DNA of 64,000 nucleotides from Sequoia sempervirens. Taxonomy: Eukaryota > Streptophyta > Pinopsida > Cupressales > Cupressaceae. Under the pieces are notes generated by a model. The model worked only from the letters and a program-made list of their open reading frames with translations, did not search any database and was not told the origin of the DNA. Positions 1 to 10,704 of this stretch are shown one piece after another. The DNA is taken from positions 492,956,571 to 493,020,570 of the forward strand of contig VDFB02270651.1 of NCBI GenBank assembly GCA_007258455.2, in the 5' to 3' direction. The position numbers and the translations under genes were made by a program. Position 1 is the stretch's first letter. Every line of letters begins with the position of its first letter.

Positions 1-969
1 TTGAGGAGATGCAACTAGCCATCAAATCACACCTTATGACTTGTTTTCAAAGTGATTCCATCTTCCATTTTCTCTCTATCTTTAGATTTAAGGTTTTCAT
101 GTCATTTACACTCATTTGAAGTATTGTAGGGTTTCTTGGATTAAAGTCATGGATCATTCAAATCACATTTACTTATCTTATTCTAGCACATTAGAATAGG
201 GTTTTGTCTTACTTCATATTTTCCTAGTCTTAGACACACTTAGGGCTAGGGTTTTATGTAGATTTTATCTATTCAAGGTTTAACTACCAAATTAGGGGTT
301 TGACCAAGGAAAAACCCCCATTAGACAACAAATTTAAAGTTTTTTTGTAGGTGTTTTTCAGAGATTCAAATCTGGGTTTCCGTCAAGAAGTGTTGTGCAG
401 GTGACAAAGTGTAGATATGAAACTTGAATTTTTAGAAAATAGAAAAAGGACTAATTTTCCATGGCTGACAAATGAGTCCCACTGGAGGTGTCAGTCAGAG
501 CAGAGTACAGATTCCAGTACCCTTTTGATAGAAATAGGATTTTGGGCAAAAACTCTGATCTGGAACTGATTCACCCAGGGTGGCGAATGAGTCCCAGTCA
601 TTCAAAAAGTCAACATTTCTAGTTTTTTAGAGTATTTTCCAGTCCCCATCAGGTTTACACATGCACACATTCAGTCTTGTAACTTTTTGTTTTGTTCTAT
701 TTGCATTTTTATTCATCGTTTTATACCTATTTGCATATCACAGTGTTTTTTCAAACACATCATATTTCTTAGGTTTTGCATAAGTAATCAATCTATTTTA
801 TCAATTTTTTGCATTTGGATCATTGCATTTAGACATATTTTCATTTTACTTGCATTAGCTTGAATGATCCACTTAGATTTTGTGTGGGATCTATCTCTTT
901 TCCTTTAGTTGAAAAACCCTAATTGAGCAATAGAGTCATAGCATCCTACACCCTAAAATCTATGGTTCA
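1..969 (+). repeat. 5' LTR of element 1 (3' part only)
   Basis: This stretch aligns with 18676-18866 and with 56350-57225, which continue upstream into LTR starts at 18032 and about 55755. Joining these gives an LTR of about 1.6 kb. I placed the end at 969 (…GGTTCA) because a TGGTGAAC primer-site motif follows after three T residues, the same arrangement as in the minus-strand relatives at 32857, 44597 and 52657. One hairpin motif lies at 562-595. Confidence 0.7.
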
Positions 970-972
970 TTT

Positions 973-990
973 TGGTGAACCTTCATATTG
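973..990 (+). promoter_or_regulatory. Primer-binding-site-like motif
   Basis: TGGTGAAC follows the LTR end after a 3-nt spacer. The same octamer, LTR-end TG/CA and TTT spacer occur on the minus strand next to 32857, 44597 and 52657, which is why I take it as the tRNA primer site. It does not match the initiator-Met site (TGGTATCAGAGC). I could not name a tRNA ending in GTTCACCA. Confidence 0.55.
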
Positions 991-1241
991 AACATTATCT
1001 TTCTGATTTACATTTGCATTTACATCCTAATACTCATTGCATTGGATTTTGCATTGTTTTTGCATCCTAGGGATTACAAAATTGAACTAGTGAAACTATC
1101 ATATAGATGTCATTATTGCATTTTATTTTCTCAAAATCATCACGAAATTCTGCATTTCCATTACTTCTTTGCATTGTACATACCTGAACACATAGAAAAA
1201 AAAGTCAAAAAAATCAGAAAAATCTTCAAAATATCTCTCCT

Positions 1242-1274
1242 GGGACTCATTCGCCACCCTGGGTGAATCAGTCC
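1242..1274 (+). other. Single hairpin motif in the leader
   Basis: GGGACTCATTCGCC is followed by a short loop and an imperfect complementary arm ending in GTCC. It lies 273 nt downstream of the 5' LTR end. Element C has the same motif 265 nt past its own LTR end (52360-52392). This leader position suits a packaging or dimerisation signal, which is an inference. Confidence 0.5.
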
Positions 1275-1406
1275 TAGTACACTTTCTGCATCATTGTTTC
1301 CAAAATTTAGTTTCTTCCACTTTCTATTTGCCACATATACTTTTTTGCTTTAGTTCAATTATTTTTTGTTATATTTAAATCATTTGCATAAGCATCCTTT
1401 CCTTTC

Positions 1407-1805
1407 ATGGAATTTATGGATAGCATTAGATTTTTGCAAGTTACATTTTTAGCATTAGTTCCTAGTCCTTTTAGATCAGATTCATTAGTACATGAAAACA
1501 AAAAACCACAAACATCAAACCGACCCTTACATAAAATGCTTCAATTTAGAAACACCATCTCATCCAAGCCTCTTAGTAGTGATGATTTAGACAAGTTAGA
1601 TGAAGCCCTTCAGGACTTTCTCTCACTCACTTCATCCTCTGAGGTTTTCCATGAGAAGCCTAAACCAATTGATGATAACTCCCCTCTCAAACCTTTTAGT
1701 CGCGATGACTTTGACATGTTAGATGAAGCCATTCAGGACTTCATCTCGCCCAAGTCATCCACTAAGGTTGTTGTGAACAACCTAACACAAAGGACGTTAA
1801 TGTGA
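1407..1805 (+). CDS. Gag-side ORF with an internal duplication (132 aa)
   Basis: This is the first substantial ORF of element 1. I see no retrotransposon gag domain or CCHC knuckle. It contains two similar acidic blocks of about 35 residues, around residues 54-83 and 96-125, each with a core like DDLDKLDEALQDF, serine-rich and charged. It overlaps the next ORF (1802) by four bases in another frame, so it may be the broken N-terminal part of the gag-pro polyprotein. The function is unknown, and the ORF could be a leader or spacer peptide. It starts about 440 nt after the LTR. Confidence 0.45.
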   Translation: MEFMDSIRFLQVTFLALVPSPFRSDSLVHENKKPQTSNRPLHKMLQFRNTISSKPLSSDDLDKLDEALQDFLSLTSSSEVFHEKPKPIDDNSPLKPFSRDDFDMLDEAIQDFISPKSSTKVVVNNLTQRTLM

Positions 1806-2881
1806 TTCAACCTCAACTCATTCTTTACCCACCCTCACATAAAATTCACCCTTCCAATAGAACCAAGTTTACTCTTTACCCACCTAAAACTGATGTGTTG
1901 CAACAATCTAGTAATACTACTGTTGCTCATACTTATAATACTCAAAAAAATCCACAACCATTGCAACAAACCCCACCCTCTTTACCTTTACCTAATTTGC
2001 CTAGTGCTCCTCGTTTTCCCTCATACACCAAGGAGTATGATCTTTTTGAACAACTCAAGAATACTCCTACAAAGATTTCTCTTTGGTATTTACTTCAGAA
2101 TTCACCAAATTATCACACCATCCTTTAGACAACATTACAACACATAGCGGTTCCTCCTAGTACAATTCCAAATGATGTGATAGCTTTAATACATGGAATG
2201 AATAGAGTTAATCTAGACAATAATTTTCATCAACATGAGCTCCCTAATTTATAGTTACGAAAACAAAATGAATCCTTTATGATAATCGCTCAATTCAATC
2301 GAATAGGTATCAAAAGGACCCTCGTTGATAATGGTTCTTCCCTTAATGTGTGTAGTGTGAATCTCCCCAATAGAGTGCATGTTGACAAGTCACAAATAAA
2401 ACCTAATTCCCTATCCATTTGAGGATTTGACAATACAAAAAAGAAACCACTTGGTGTAATAACTTTGCCTATTACAGTTGGTGTGGCTACTGTGCAAACT
2501 CCTATTCATGTCATGCCCTATGATCTTTCATATAATCTTCTTTTAGGCAGACCATGGATTCATGAGATGAATGCAATGCCTTTGACCCTCCATCGTATAA
2601 TGAAATATGTCTATAACAACAAAATTTATCAAGTTGAAATACACCCCGAGCTTGAAAGTTGCTTACACCTTGAAAACATAACCACAAGTCTTCTGAACAG
2701 ATTAATTCCAACATCTCACATAGAACCTCTTGAAATTGAAAACCAATATAAGGAATTGGTGTCTAAATTATTTGGTGATGATTGGCGATCCTTAGAATTT
2801 ACACCTTCATTTATGGGCGAATATATAATCACACGAAAAAAGGATGAAAAACAAGAACAACCAACTGTTATGACAACTTAG
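1802..2881 (+). pseudogene. Gag C-terminal spacer and aspartic protease region, broken
   Basis: One frame carries a Pro-rich linker (1802-2128) and then the retroelement protease. The active-site block is D-N-G-S-S at 2327-2341, and the family's C-terminal hallmark LLGRPWIHEM is at about 2540-2570. The protease would cleave the Gag-Pol polyprotein. Stops at 2126, 2252 and 2420 interrupt the frame, and the 2465-2881 piece stays open for 138 codons. DNGSS in place of DSGA/DTGA may be a family variant or decay. The gag core that normally precedes the linker is missing. Confidence 0.7.
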
Positions 2882-2884
2882 AAT

Positions 2885-3592
2885 TCAGAAAAATCTTCTC
2901 AAACATCTATCTCCTCTACTTTGGAAGAAACTACAACATACACAACCAATTTTGATGAGATAGATCATCAACATCTGCCTAATCCGAAGGAAATGGAAAG
3001 ACTTTATGGGAAAGGCTATGAACTTGTGAAACAATTGGGATAGACTGGTAGAGGATGTGGAAAGAATGAACAAGGTATTCACATTCCTATAGAACCTAAT
3101 ACACAAAAGAAAAAAATTATGTTGGGATATTCTTTTTCTAAGATGACAAAAGCCACTCAACGACCATCTTTGAATATCAACACTATTACATGTCAACCAA
3201 GACACAATGTGACAATCAAAAATCCTGAACTGCCTCATATGGACTTACCACCATCATGATAGTATGTTAAAAGTGACGAAGCTTTAAAAAAAATGTTAGG
3301 AGTTTATGATAACACATCCTCTATTCCTCCCATGAAACGGGTTACTTGTGCTGTGATAAGTACCAAGCAAAAAGATAGTGATATTATTGAAGAACCATAT
3401 GATCCTAAAATTCCTAAATCTAATGCACTCCCCTTAGGAGATACAATTGATATACCAATGGACATAGATGATAAAGAAAAAATTATTAAGATTGGGAAGT
3501 GCCTTGACGATGAAGAACAAGAGGACACTACAACTTTACTTCATGATTTTCCTCTAATTTTTGCTTGGAAATACCGATATGCCAGGAATTGA
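2885..3592 (+). pseudogene. G-patch-like segment and RT linker
   Basis: The segment around 3007-3090 reads YGKGYELVKQLG-stop-TGRGCGKN, with spacing of a G-patch, an RNA-binding glycine-rich motif found after the protease in many plant Ty3 elements. A stop (3042) replaces what is normally Trp. Further on, the acidic linker with IDIPMDIDDKEKIIKIG leads to the block ending in FAWKY that precedes RT. The frame is lost near 3575, and RT continues in another frame from 3576. The minus-strand elements carry related linker pieces (31436-32107, 48908-49252). Confidence 0.6.
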
Positions 3593-4457
3593 CCCGAAAA
3601 TTGTAACACACATCGTTCTTGTTGAAAATGCTAATACTGTTTTCCAAAAGATACAAAAAATGCACCCTAACATAGCCTTGCATGTTAAAGGATAGCTTGA
3701 AAAACTCCTTAACGCGGGTTTCATTCGACCTATTGATTATTCTCCTTGAATCTCAAACATTGTCATAGTTGCTAAACCTGATAATCATATTAGGATATGC
3801 ACGAATTTTTGTGACTTGAATAAAGCCTCTTTAAAGGACAATTTTCTGCTTCCTAGTATTGACATGATCATGGATTCAATGGCTGGACATGCTTTGTTGT
3901 CATTCATGGATGGATTTTCTGGTTATAGTCAAATCTTTATCAACCCATAAGATCAATACAAAACCGCATTTACAACTGTTTGGGGAACGTTTTGTTGGGT
4001 TATGATGCCTTTTGGATTAAAGAATGCCGGTGCAAGTTATCAACGAGCAATGACATTGATATTTCACGATTACATACATAAAATCTTGAAATATTATGTC
4101 GATGACATCCTTGCTAAATCCTTAACAAGACAAGACAATGTAAATGTCCTTAGAAAGATCTTTGAACGAATATGTAAATATGACATGCAATTAAATCTGA
4201 AAAAGTGTGTCTTTGGCATAGATAGTGGGAAAATTTTGGGGTTTGTCATATCTCACAGAGGCATTGAGGTGGAAACAAAGAAAATTGATGCCATTATTAA
4301 CATGCCACCTCCTAAGAACATTTATCAATTGTGCACATTACAAGGACGAATTCAAGCTATTCGTCATTTCATTGCATCTTTAGCTGATCACACATTACCC
4401 TTCACACATCTTCTCAAAAAGGATGTACATTTTTCTTGGAATGAGGATTGTAAATAG
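3576..4457 (+). pseudogene. Reverse transcriptase domain of element 1
   Basis: The frame starts at DMPGIDP, the usual RT entry of this lineage, and runs to 4457. Recognisable blocks are the primer-side segment FCDLNKAS, the substrate-side MPFGLKNAGASYQRAM, and the catalytic YVDD at 4095-4106 followed by ILAKS. KCVFGIDSGKILGFVIS marks the thumb-side region. Several stops occur upstream of 4002 (for example near 3693 and 3748), while 4002-4457 is open for 151 codons. RT would copy element RNA into cDNA in the virus-like particle. This copy cannot be translated whole. Confidence 0.85.
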
Positions 4458-4810
4458 GATTTTGAGATTTTAAAGGAATACCTTGAAACTCCACCCATTT
4501 TACAACCTGATGTGCCAAACGAATTGTTTATCCTTTACATAGCTGCATTAGTCCATGCTCTTATAACATTGTTGGCTCAACAAGATGATAATGGAAAAGA
4601 ACATCCTATCTATTACATTAGTTGAACTTTAATCGATTATGAAACCTGATACTCACCAATTGAAAAACAATGTTTGGCTCTTGTATGAACGCTGCTAGTA
4701 AGGTGTGACATTATTTACTAAATGTTGAAATACAAGTTATAACAAAATTTGATCCTCTTAAACACCTTTTCAATAAAGAAAACTTATCAGGACGCTTAGC
4801 TAAGGGGTGA
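4458..4810 (+). pseudogene. First (gypsy-type) RNase H and connection, degenerate
   Basis: After RT the translation keeps recognisable pieces, ELFILYIAALVHALITLLAQ and later YSPIEKQCLALV, typical of the native Ty3 RNase H. The acidic residue usually found in the first strand (YTDAS-like) is absent, as is common in Tat elements where a second RNase H took over. Stops occur at 4455, 4624 and later. Confidence 0.6.
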
Positions 4811-4854
4811 TGTTGCTAACCTAATCATGACTCTTTTCCTGATGATAGTGTCTT

Positions 4855-5245
4855 GACAATAGACGTTAAAACATGGGAATTATATTTCAATGGATCTAAG
4901 TGTAGAACAGGTTTTGGTGCAGAGTGGTATTAATTCTGCCTGAAGGAATGCCTATTCCCTTGCCCTATCGATTAAATTTCCTATGTACAAATAACGCAAC
5001 TGAGTATGAGACTTTAATTGTTGGATTGTGAGCTGTTTTAACCATGGGTGCCAAAGATATCAATATCTTTGGTGATTCACAATTAGTGATCAAAAAAATA
5101 AATGGGACATATCAAACTAAACATGAAAAGTTATCAAAATACAAGGATCTTACAATGAAACTATTAGATAAGTTTGAATCATTCACCATTGTTAACATCC
5201 CACGAAAAGACAATTGACATGCAGATGTAATGGCAAGTGCAATCT
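4855..5245 (+). pseudogene. Second (archaeal-type) RNase H domain
   Basis: The segment includes WELYFNGSKCRTGFGAE, NNATEYETLIVGL, INIFGDSQLVIKKINGTYQTK and DN-stop-HADVMASA. These are the four acidic blocks of the RVT_3/archaeal-type RNase H that Tat elements gained after their native domain. The first catalytic Asp is Asn here (FNGS instead of FDGS), while Glu and the other two Asp remain. The domain would remove the RNA strand during cDNA synthesis. Stops and small frame changes show decay. Confidence 0.75.
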
Positions 5246-5509
5246 CTCTTAGATCTCCACACGATCCTTCAAAAGACTTCACCTTTATTATTCATCCAAT
5301 CATGAAACCTTCGATTGATACCCGATTAGAAGACGTTTTAACAACTCAAGAAAACTCATGAGAATGGTATGATACAATATATACTTATTTAAAATATGGT
5401 ACCATTCCCGAACCCATAACAAAAAATACTTGAAATTGTTTACGCAAACTGAGAGCCAAATACATAATCCTTTCTGATGTTCTGTATAGAAGATCCTTTA
5501 ATGGTCTCT

Positions 5510-6635
5510 TACTGAGGTGTCTTAGGGACTCTGGAATTCCTATAGCCCTTGACCAGGCTCATATTGGTGCCTGTGGGGGTCATTTTGGAGGACGGTCACT
5601 AGTAAAAAAACTCATTCGTATGGGATACTATTGGAGACATATGGAAAAAGACTTCTTTTCTTATGTTAAATGATGTCACAAATGTCAAGAACATAGCAAT
5701 CTAATTCATGCCCCTACTTTCGAGCTCTGTGCCCAAATTCCCATTTGATTGTTTTCAGTATGGGGATTGGATCTCATTGGAAAAATCTCACCACCCTCCT
5801 CTGTCGGACATACATTTATCATAATAGCAGCAGACTATTTCACAAAATGGGTGGAAGCTATTCCTCTTCAATCTACGAGTGCTGAAGTAATTTTTTGTTT
5901 CATATTGGAACACATAATTGCTCGCTTTGGACTTCCATCCACAATAGTTTTAGAGAATGGAACCCCATTTTAAAAGAATAATGATGTAAAGAAATTTCTT
6001 GAAACATTCAACATTCAACATCGATTTTCCACACCATACTATTCACAGTCCAATGGACAAGCTGAAAGCACTAATAAGATTCTTGAACAAATCCTAAAGA
6101 AAATTGTTAACAAACATCATAAGGATTGGCATACATAGTTACATTATGTGCTCTGGGCTTATCGAATGAGTGTTAGATTATCCAGGGAACTACACCCTAT
6201 AACCTTGTTTATGGTACCCATGCGATCATAACCTTGGAATTAGAAATTCCTAATCTACAAATTTATCTTCAAAACCTTATTGATGATACCACTTATAAAG
6301 AACAATGATTGCACCAACTTGAGATGCTCAATGAAAAGTGCATCAATGCTCTTGAACACCTCCAGGCTTACATTAAACAATTACAACGAAAACACAATAC
6401 TCAAGTCATTCCTTGAACATTTAGTAAAGGTGATTTCATTCTCTATGAGAATCAACACAATACTCATGTTGAACATGAAGACAAAGATAAATTTAGCCCT
6501 AATTGGTTAGGAACTTACATAATCGATACCATTTATGGGTCTAGTGCTTACGTATTAATAGAGCTTGATGCAACACCCCTTAAGGAACCTATTAATGCCA
6601 CGCATATGCCTTGGTATTATCTCCAGTCTCTTTGA
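5510..6635 (+). pseudogene. Integrase of element 1
   Basis: The zinc-binding part at about 5545-5695 shows the HHCC pattern (HIGACGGHF … CHKCQ). The core follows from about 5749: WGLDLIGKI supplies the first Asp, YFTKWVEAIPL is typical, and YYSQSNGQAES supplies the Glu. In the second catalytic block Asp is replaced by Glu (LENGTPF where the family has DNG), so the DDE triad is incomplete. The C-terminal part ends with MPWYYLQSL and a stop at 6633. Frame breaks occur near 5973 and 6190. No chromodomain is evident. Confidence 0.8.
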
Positions 6636-7339
6636 ATAGTGTGAATGATAAAGCAATGTTGTATAAAGTTATTTGGTTACATTCCAAATACTTTCACATT
6701 GCTTCATTCTCGACAAATGATCATGTGTTTTCCTTGAACACTAAGGTGATTATTTAATTTATTTTTATAGTTACTTTAGGTTTCATACTATTCACCCTCA
6801 TGTTATGTTGAGTTCGATCCTTATATGCATTATAAGTGTATCTAATTTAACATACCCTCCTTAAAATAACAATGTGGTATCTAAAGAAAAATTGAAATGT
6901 GTTTTACATTAGATCACATCAATCATGTTAAATAATTTAGACATTAATTAAATAATTTTACAAGTTATTTAGTTAATCACATTGCAATTTAACATTAAGA
7001 CATATTGCAAAACATCAAATGCTCATATATATATATATCCAAAGTTTTATATACATCTCATCACAATATATAACATCACCAAGGTTTGTGAGAACTAGAC
7101 CCCTTGGGATCTGGTGCCCGTGATCTGGTACTCGGACGTTGTGAGATGATCATGTGTGATCATGATCATGATCCACTGAATCTGAGTGCAAACTCCAGAC
7201 CATGTACCCACCCAAGAGCCACATGATGCCCCTCTGCTATCTAATCCTTCTCCACTTGTAGCCATGATACCTCTACTTGCAGTCTCTCTACCTCTGCTAG
7301 AGTTTGGGATGATTGTCCTACAGTCTCGACTCGATAGAG
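6636..7339. other. Noncoding stretch between integrase and antisense gene
   Basis: This stretch is AT-rich. It contains a short ATATAT run (about 7023-7038) and remote 3' sequence of the antisense PMD gene. I see no credible coding region. A minus-strand ORF at 7095-7343 has no recognisable domain. Confidence 0.5.
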
Positions 7340-9551
7340 TCATCTCCTCATGCTCTCATACACTGCCCATAGCCTTGCGAATGGTCTGAGTGACTCTAGC
7401 TCCTCCTCCATGATTGGTGGGGGCACATAATTAGGGTCCATATCCTCCTTGTCAATGGATGCAGGAACTATCTTTGTAGCTGCTTGATGATAAAACTCTC
7501 GCCAATCTTTCGTTGCTCCTGCAAGGTAGAAACAATGCATAATCATCATGATATATATAAAGCATAAGCACTAAAGTACATGCATAAAATCAAATATCAT
7601 CACCTATATCTCCAGTCGGCTGAACAATATCAATATCATCCTGTATAGGGAGCATGGAGGATGTGCTAGCCTCTCCATGACTGTGAGTACTGGTGCTTGC
7701 TGCAGCTACCACTCGAGATCTCATCATATGGCTAGGAGAGGGATCTCCCCACTTGTGTCGATCTCTAGCTACTATCTCATCACTCTCACTCAATGGTGGC
7801 TCCTCCTCCTCCTCCTCCTCTCCTCCATCCTGGAAATCATAGTTAGGATCGACATCCAAATCATACTCATCATCTATAACATAAGTGAATATATTTGTAG
7901 CCTTGTATCGTACATCCTCAACCCTATCCTCTACCTCATCTCTATCATTTGGTACTGGTCCTGCATCACCTATAGGGACATCCATCAGAAATACAGGAGA
8001 TTTGGTCGTGTTGCTATCACCACTCCTCATGCTCATCTATGCTACCGACGTCATCAACATCAGAAACTGGTGGCCGATCATGATCTGAATCATCAGAGTC
8101 ACTCTGGAAAACATGGTCTATAGTGAGCCGTATGATATCACCTGGCTTCCAAGCACTCCGTACTGATCTCCTGATAAAGGGGCACACCCTTGGCGGTGTC
8201 TACACCTGCCAAAACTACCACATGACTCGACCATAATAGAAATGACGTACTACATAGTCATGCTGACCAACCAAAAATCTATCTACCTGCATCCTCCTCA
8301 ACTGCCCTGTGGGATCTGGCCACTGTAGTGTAAGTAGATAAGGTCTCCAAAGGATCTCGTCCTCCTCCAACTAGTCAAATCTCACCCTCCAAAAATTCAA
8401 GTCTCCATACTGCCATAAGCATTGTAGAGGATAGCTAAAGGCTTGTTGATATCCTGTGGCTACAACACATGGGAAACTGACAGGCCTGTTGCATGTAATA
8501 TGCTCAAGGAACCACACTTGCAAAAGCGTGCAATGCACCATATTGTCTATCTCCTGAAACAAAAATCAACTGACCTAGATCATAATAAAGATGTGCCAGG
8601 ATACAACATCCCCAAGCGTATACCATCCTGTGCTTTGTCATCCCATGAATCAAGTGAACTAATCCTCCATCAAGGTGTGTCACTCATCCATATGGATTGA
8701 GTACCAATGCCACTGTGTGCATCATAATCCATCTCACTATGGGGGCTCATGAATATAGCAGCATCAATAGCTCAATTCATGCTCTCATGAGCTCATCATG
8801 TACTGGTCCGTCAAGGTAGTACTACATGTCAACCTTCTGCTCGTGAAATGACTGATCTCCTTGGAAGTGTACCCATTCTCCCCAAATAGGAACTCAAAGA
8901 ATCTAGTCTAGATCCTCTAAGGTAATGGTCATCTCCCCAGTCGGGAGGTGAAACATACATGTATCAACATTCCAATGCTTGCATAGGGCCATCAACATGG
9001 CATTGTGGTATCTCATGGGAGGTATAAGGTATGCCCAATAGATGCCTACTACCTGAAGATGCTTTGTCCTCTCTGCTGAAAATGTTGGAGCTTGGTCTTT
9101 CAAAAAGCTTAACTGTCTCCCCCTAGCCATTGTCATGACCGGGCGGGTACCAATAAAAGTCACAACAATATGCTCTAAAAATTCATCTAATATCTTTAAT
9201 TTTTACATTATTCATCATGCAAGTGTACTAAAGTTCTTCTAGTGTGCTTTCCTAAAGGCCCTAGACACTTTAGAACCCTTTTGGGGAACTTTGCAAAGAA
9301 ATGGGACACTTTGCAAACAAAAGGGACACTTTGCGAACAAATGGGACACTTTACAAAGAAAGGGGACACTTTATGAGCTTTTTTCCCAAGATCCTAAATT
9401 AACCTCTATATGCATAAAAATCATTAAATCATTGCAAAATCACTAAGAAAAGGTTGCAAAATCGACTCACCTCATGATATAGCTCACCACGTGCCACCTG
9501 GTCCCGAAGCACATCTAGTCATGAAGGTGTGTAATCCCGTCTACTCGGCAT
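7340..9551 (-). pseudogene. Antisense plant mobile domain (PMD) gene in element 1
   Basis: On the strand opposite to pol lies a spliced gene. Exon 1 (9551-9471) starts MPSRRDYTPS and ends ELYHE at a GTGAGT donor. The next exon contains the PMD core (9195 to about 8100): RYHNAMLMALCKHW, the hallmark FHLPTGEMTITLEDLD (8900-8960), then LLQVWFLEHITCNRPV (8440-8530) and LQWPDPTGQLRRMQVDRFLV (8270-8340). An acidic Asp/Glu-rich tail follows (8036-7604). An 85-bp intron (7603-7519, GT…CAG) joins a last exon that ends ESMRR. Stops (for example in exon 1 and near 8900) and frameshifts make it a pseudogene. PMD proteins of the MAIN/MAIL type act in silencing and genome stability, and related domains are known in transposons. 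What this element-borne copy did is unknown. Confidence 0.75.
9281..9372 (+). repeat. 20-bp tandem repeat in the PMD first intron
   Basis: About 4.6 units of exactly 20 bp, of the type GGGACACTTTGCAAACAAAT, lie inside the intron of the antisense PMD gene. The related copy at 17119-17255 has about 6.8 units, so the array length varies between element copies. Confidence 0.85.
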
Positions 9552-10160
9552 CTTCTTGTCTCACTCCTCACTCTCATGCTACAAGAAGGTAAAATGCAAT
9601 AGTAAGTGACAAACTACTTTACTTTCAGCTCTTTTAAATCTTTTCATTCTTTTTACTCTTATGCATTAAAATAGGATTATTTTCTATCTTAAGAGTTAAT
9701 AAAGTACTTTTTCTTCCAAACACCATAACGGGAGCTAGGGAACTCTATTTTTGATGCCATTTGATGCATTGGAATCGTGATTCCTCACCCGACAATTTCA
9801 ATCATCTATCGTTATGTGGCATGGTACTTGGAAATTCCCTACAATATGATTGTTCCTTCTTTGATGTGGCTAGATTGCTACCTTGAATCCACCTCGGTAA
9901 AGCAAGTGGAATCAAGGGGGGCATACATCTACCCTCAAATTTGATTTCTAGAAGTTAGATAAAAGGATTTTTTGGACAATTAATGAATTTGTGTTGTAGG
10001 ATGCAGTTCCTAATGTTGTGGTTTTACAAATAACTACACTAGGGGCTTCATTCTCCCATCTTTTGAATGAGTATCCTTTTGTGCAATAAAGTGTACTGTT
10101 AAGAGTCCTTTAGCTTACATATGCACGTAGAGTCATACGGGCGCTAAAGTGGGGTCTAAA
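9552..10160. other. PMD upstream region up to the polypurine tract
   Basis: This is the presumed promoter side of the antisense PMD gene and the 3' untranslated side of the retroelement. It aligns with 17426-18031 of the second copy, including ATGTGGCATGGTACTTGGAA. No ORF is seen. The stretch ends in CTAAAGTGGGGTCTAAA (10144-10160), the probable plus-strand primer (polypurine tract); the sister copies read CTAAAGTGGGGGCTA. Confidence 0.6.
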
Positions 10161-10704
10161 TGCGACATAGAAAATTAGACACTCTTGGAAAAAGAGAAAA
10201 TTTCATGCTTAATTTGGACCTACTTTTGAGTACCCTTGCATTAATCATTCGTCAAAATGATATTTATAGGCCCATAAGACCCATTATTTTTGATCTAGAG
10301 GCCCATTTCACTTAAAAATCATATAAATCTTGACAAATAATACTTAATTCATTCATATCTCAAAAACCCACCTCCAAAAACCACAAGTGGGACCCATTCA
10401 CTACCTTGGGCGAATGAGTCCCCTCTGGTGGGACCCATTCACCAAGGGTGGCGAATGAGTCCCTTTTGGGGAAAATTTCAATTTTGAGAGGGAATTTTAC
10501 CAACTTAATTCATTTTTTTAGTGGATGTTAGCCTCTTAGGTCTAAATAACAGGAAAATTAGGTATCAATGCCTATAAATACACATTTTAGGTCATTTTTC
10601 ACATCTCCTAGTCATTTTTACAAAGCAAAATCAAGAGTCAAGAGAAAAATATCTCCCATAAGAAGTTTCATTAGCATTTCTACAACACAGTTGAAGTTTA
10701 ATTA
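10161..10704 (+). repeat. 3' LTR of element 1, truncated
   Basis: It begins TGCGACATAG directly after the polypurine tract, matching TGTGCCATAG at 18032. Homology to 18032-18560 and 55755-56230 runs to about 10704 and then stops abruptly, so about 1 kb of LTR is missing. The hairpin pair at 10389-10463 lies 228 nt from the LTR start, as in the copy at 18032. Confidence 0.75.
10389..10463 (+). repeat. Hairpin pair in 3' LTR (34 nt each, 41-nt spacing)
   Basis: Two 34-nt imperfect inverted repeats at 10389-10422 and 10430-10463. The arms are GGGACCCATTCACY and GGCGAATGAGTCCC, and the loops are ACCTTG and AAGGGT. The same pair with the same spacing occurs in five other LTRs of this window. Confidence 0.85.

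Larger units (their letters stand above)
1..10704 (+). mobile_element. Ty3/gypsy LTR retrotransposon, Tat type (element 1), decayed
   Basis: In order it has: the end of a 5' LTR, a primer-binding-site-like motif, a short gag-side ORF, protease, a G-patch-like segment, RT with YVDD, a degenerate RNase H, a second RNase H, an HHCC/DDE integrase, an antisense PMD gene, a polypurine tract and the start of a 3' LTR. RT-RNaseH-RNaseH-integrase order with a second, archaeal-type RNase H is characteristic of the plant Tat lineage. The pol frame carries many stops and at least one frameshift (near 3575), so the copy is dead. A canonical retrotransposon gag domain is not visible. The 5' LTR is cut by the window edge, and homology to the 3' LTR ends near 10704. 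Confidence 0.85.

Noticed and set aside
988..1266. 92-codon ORF after the primer site of element 1
   Set aside because: Leucine/isoleucine-rich AT-rich leader sequence, with no gag similarity.
9281..9372. Repeat array considered as CRISPR-like
   Set aside because: Head-to-tail 20-bp units without spacers, in a plant retroelement intron. It is a minisatellite.
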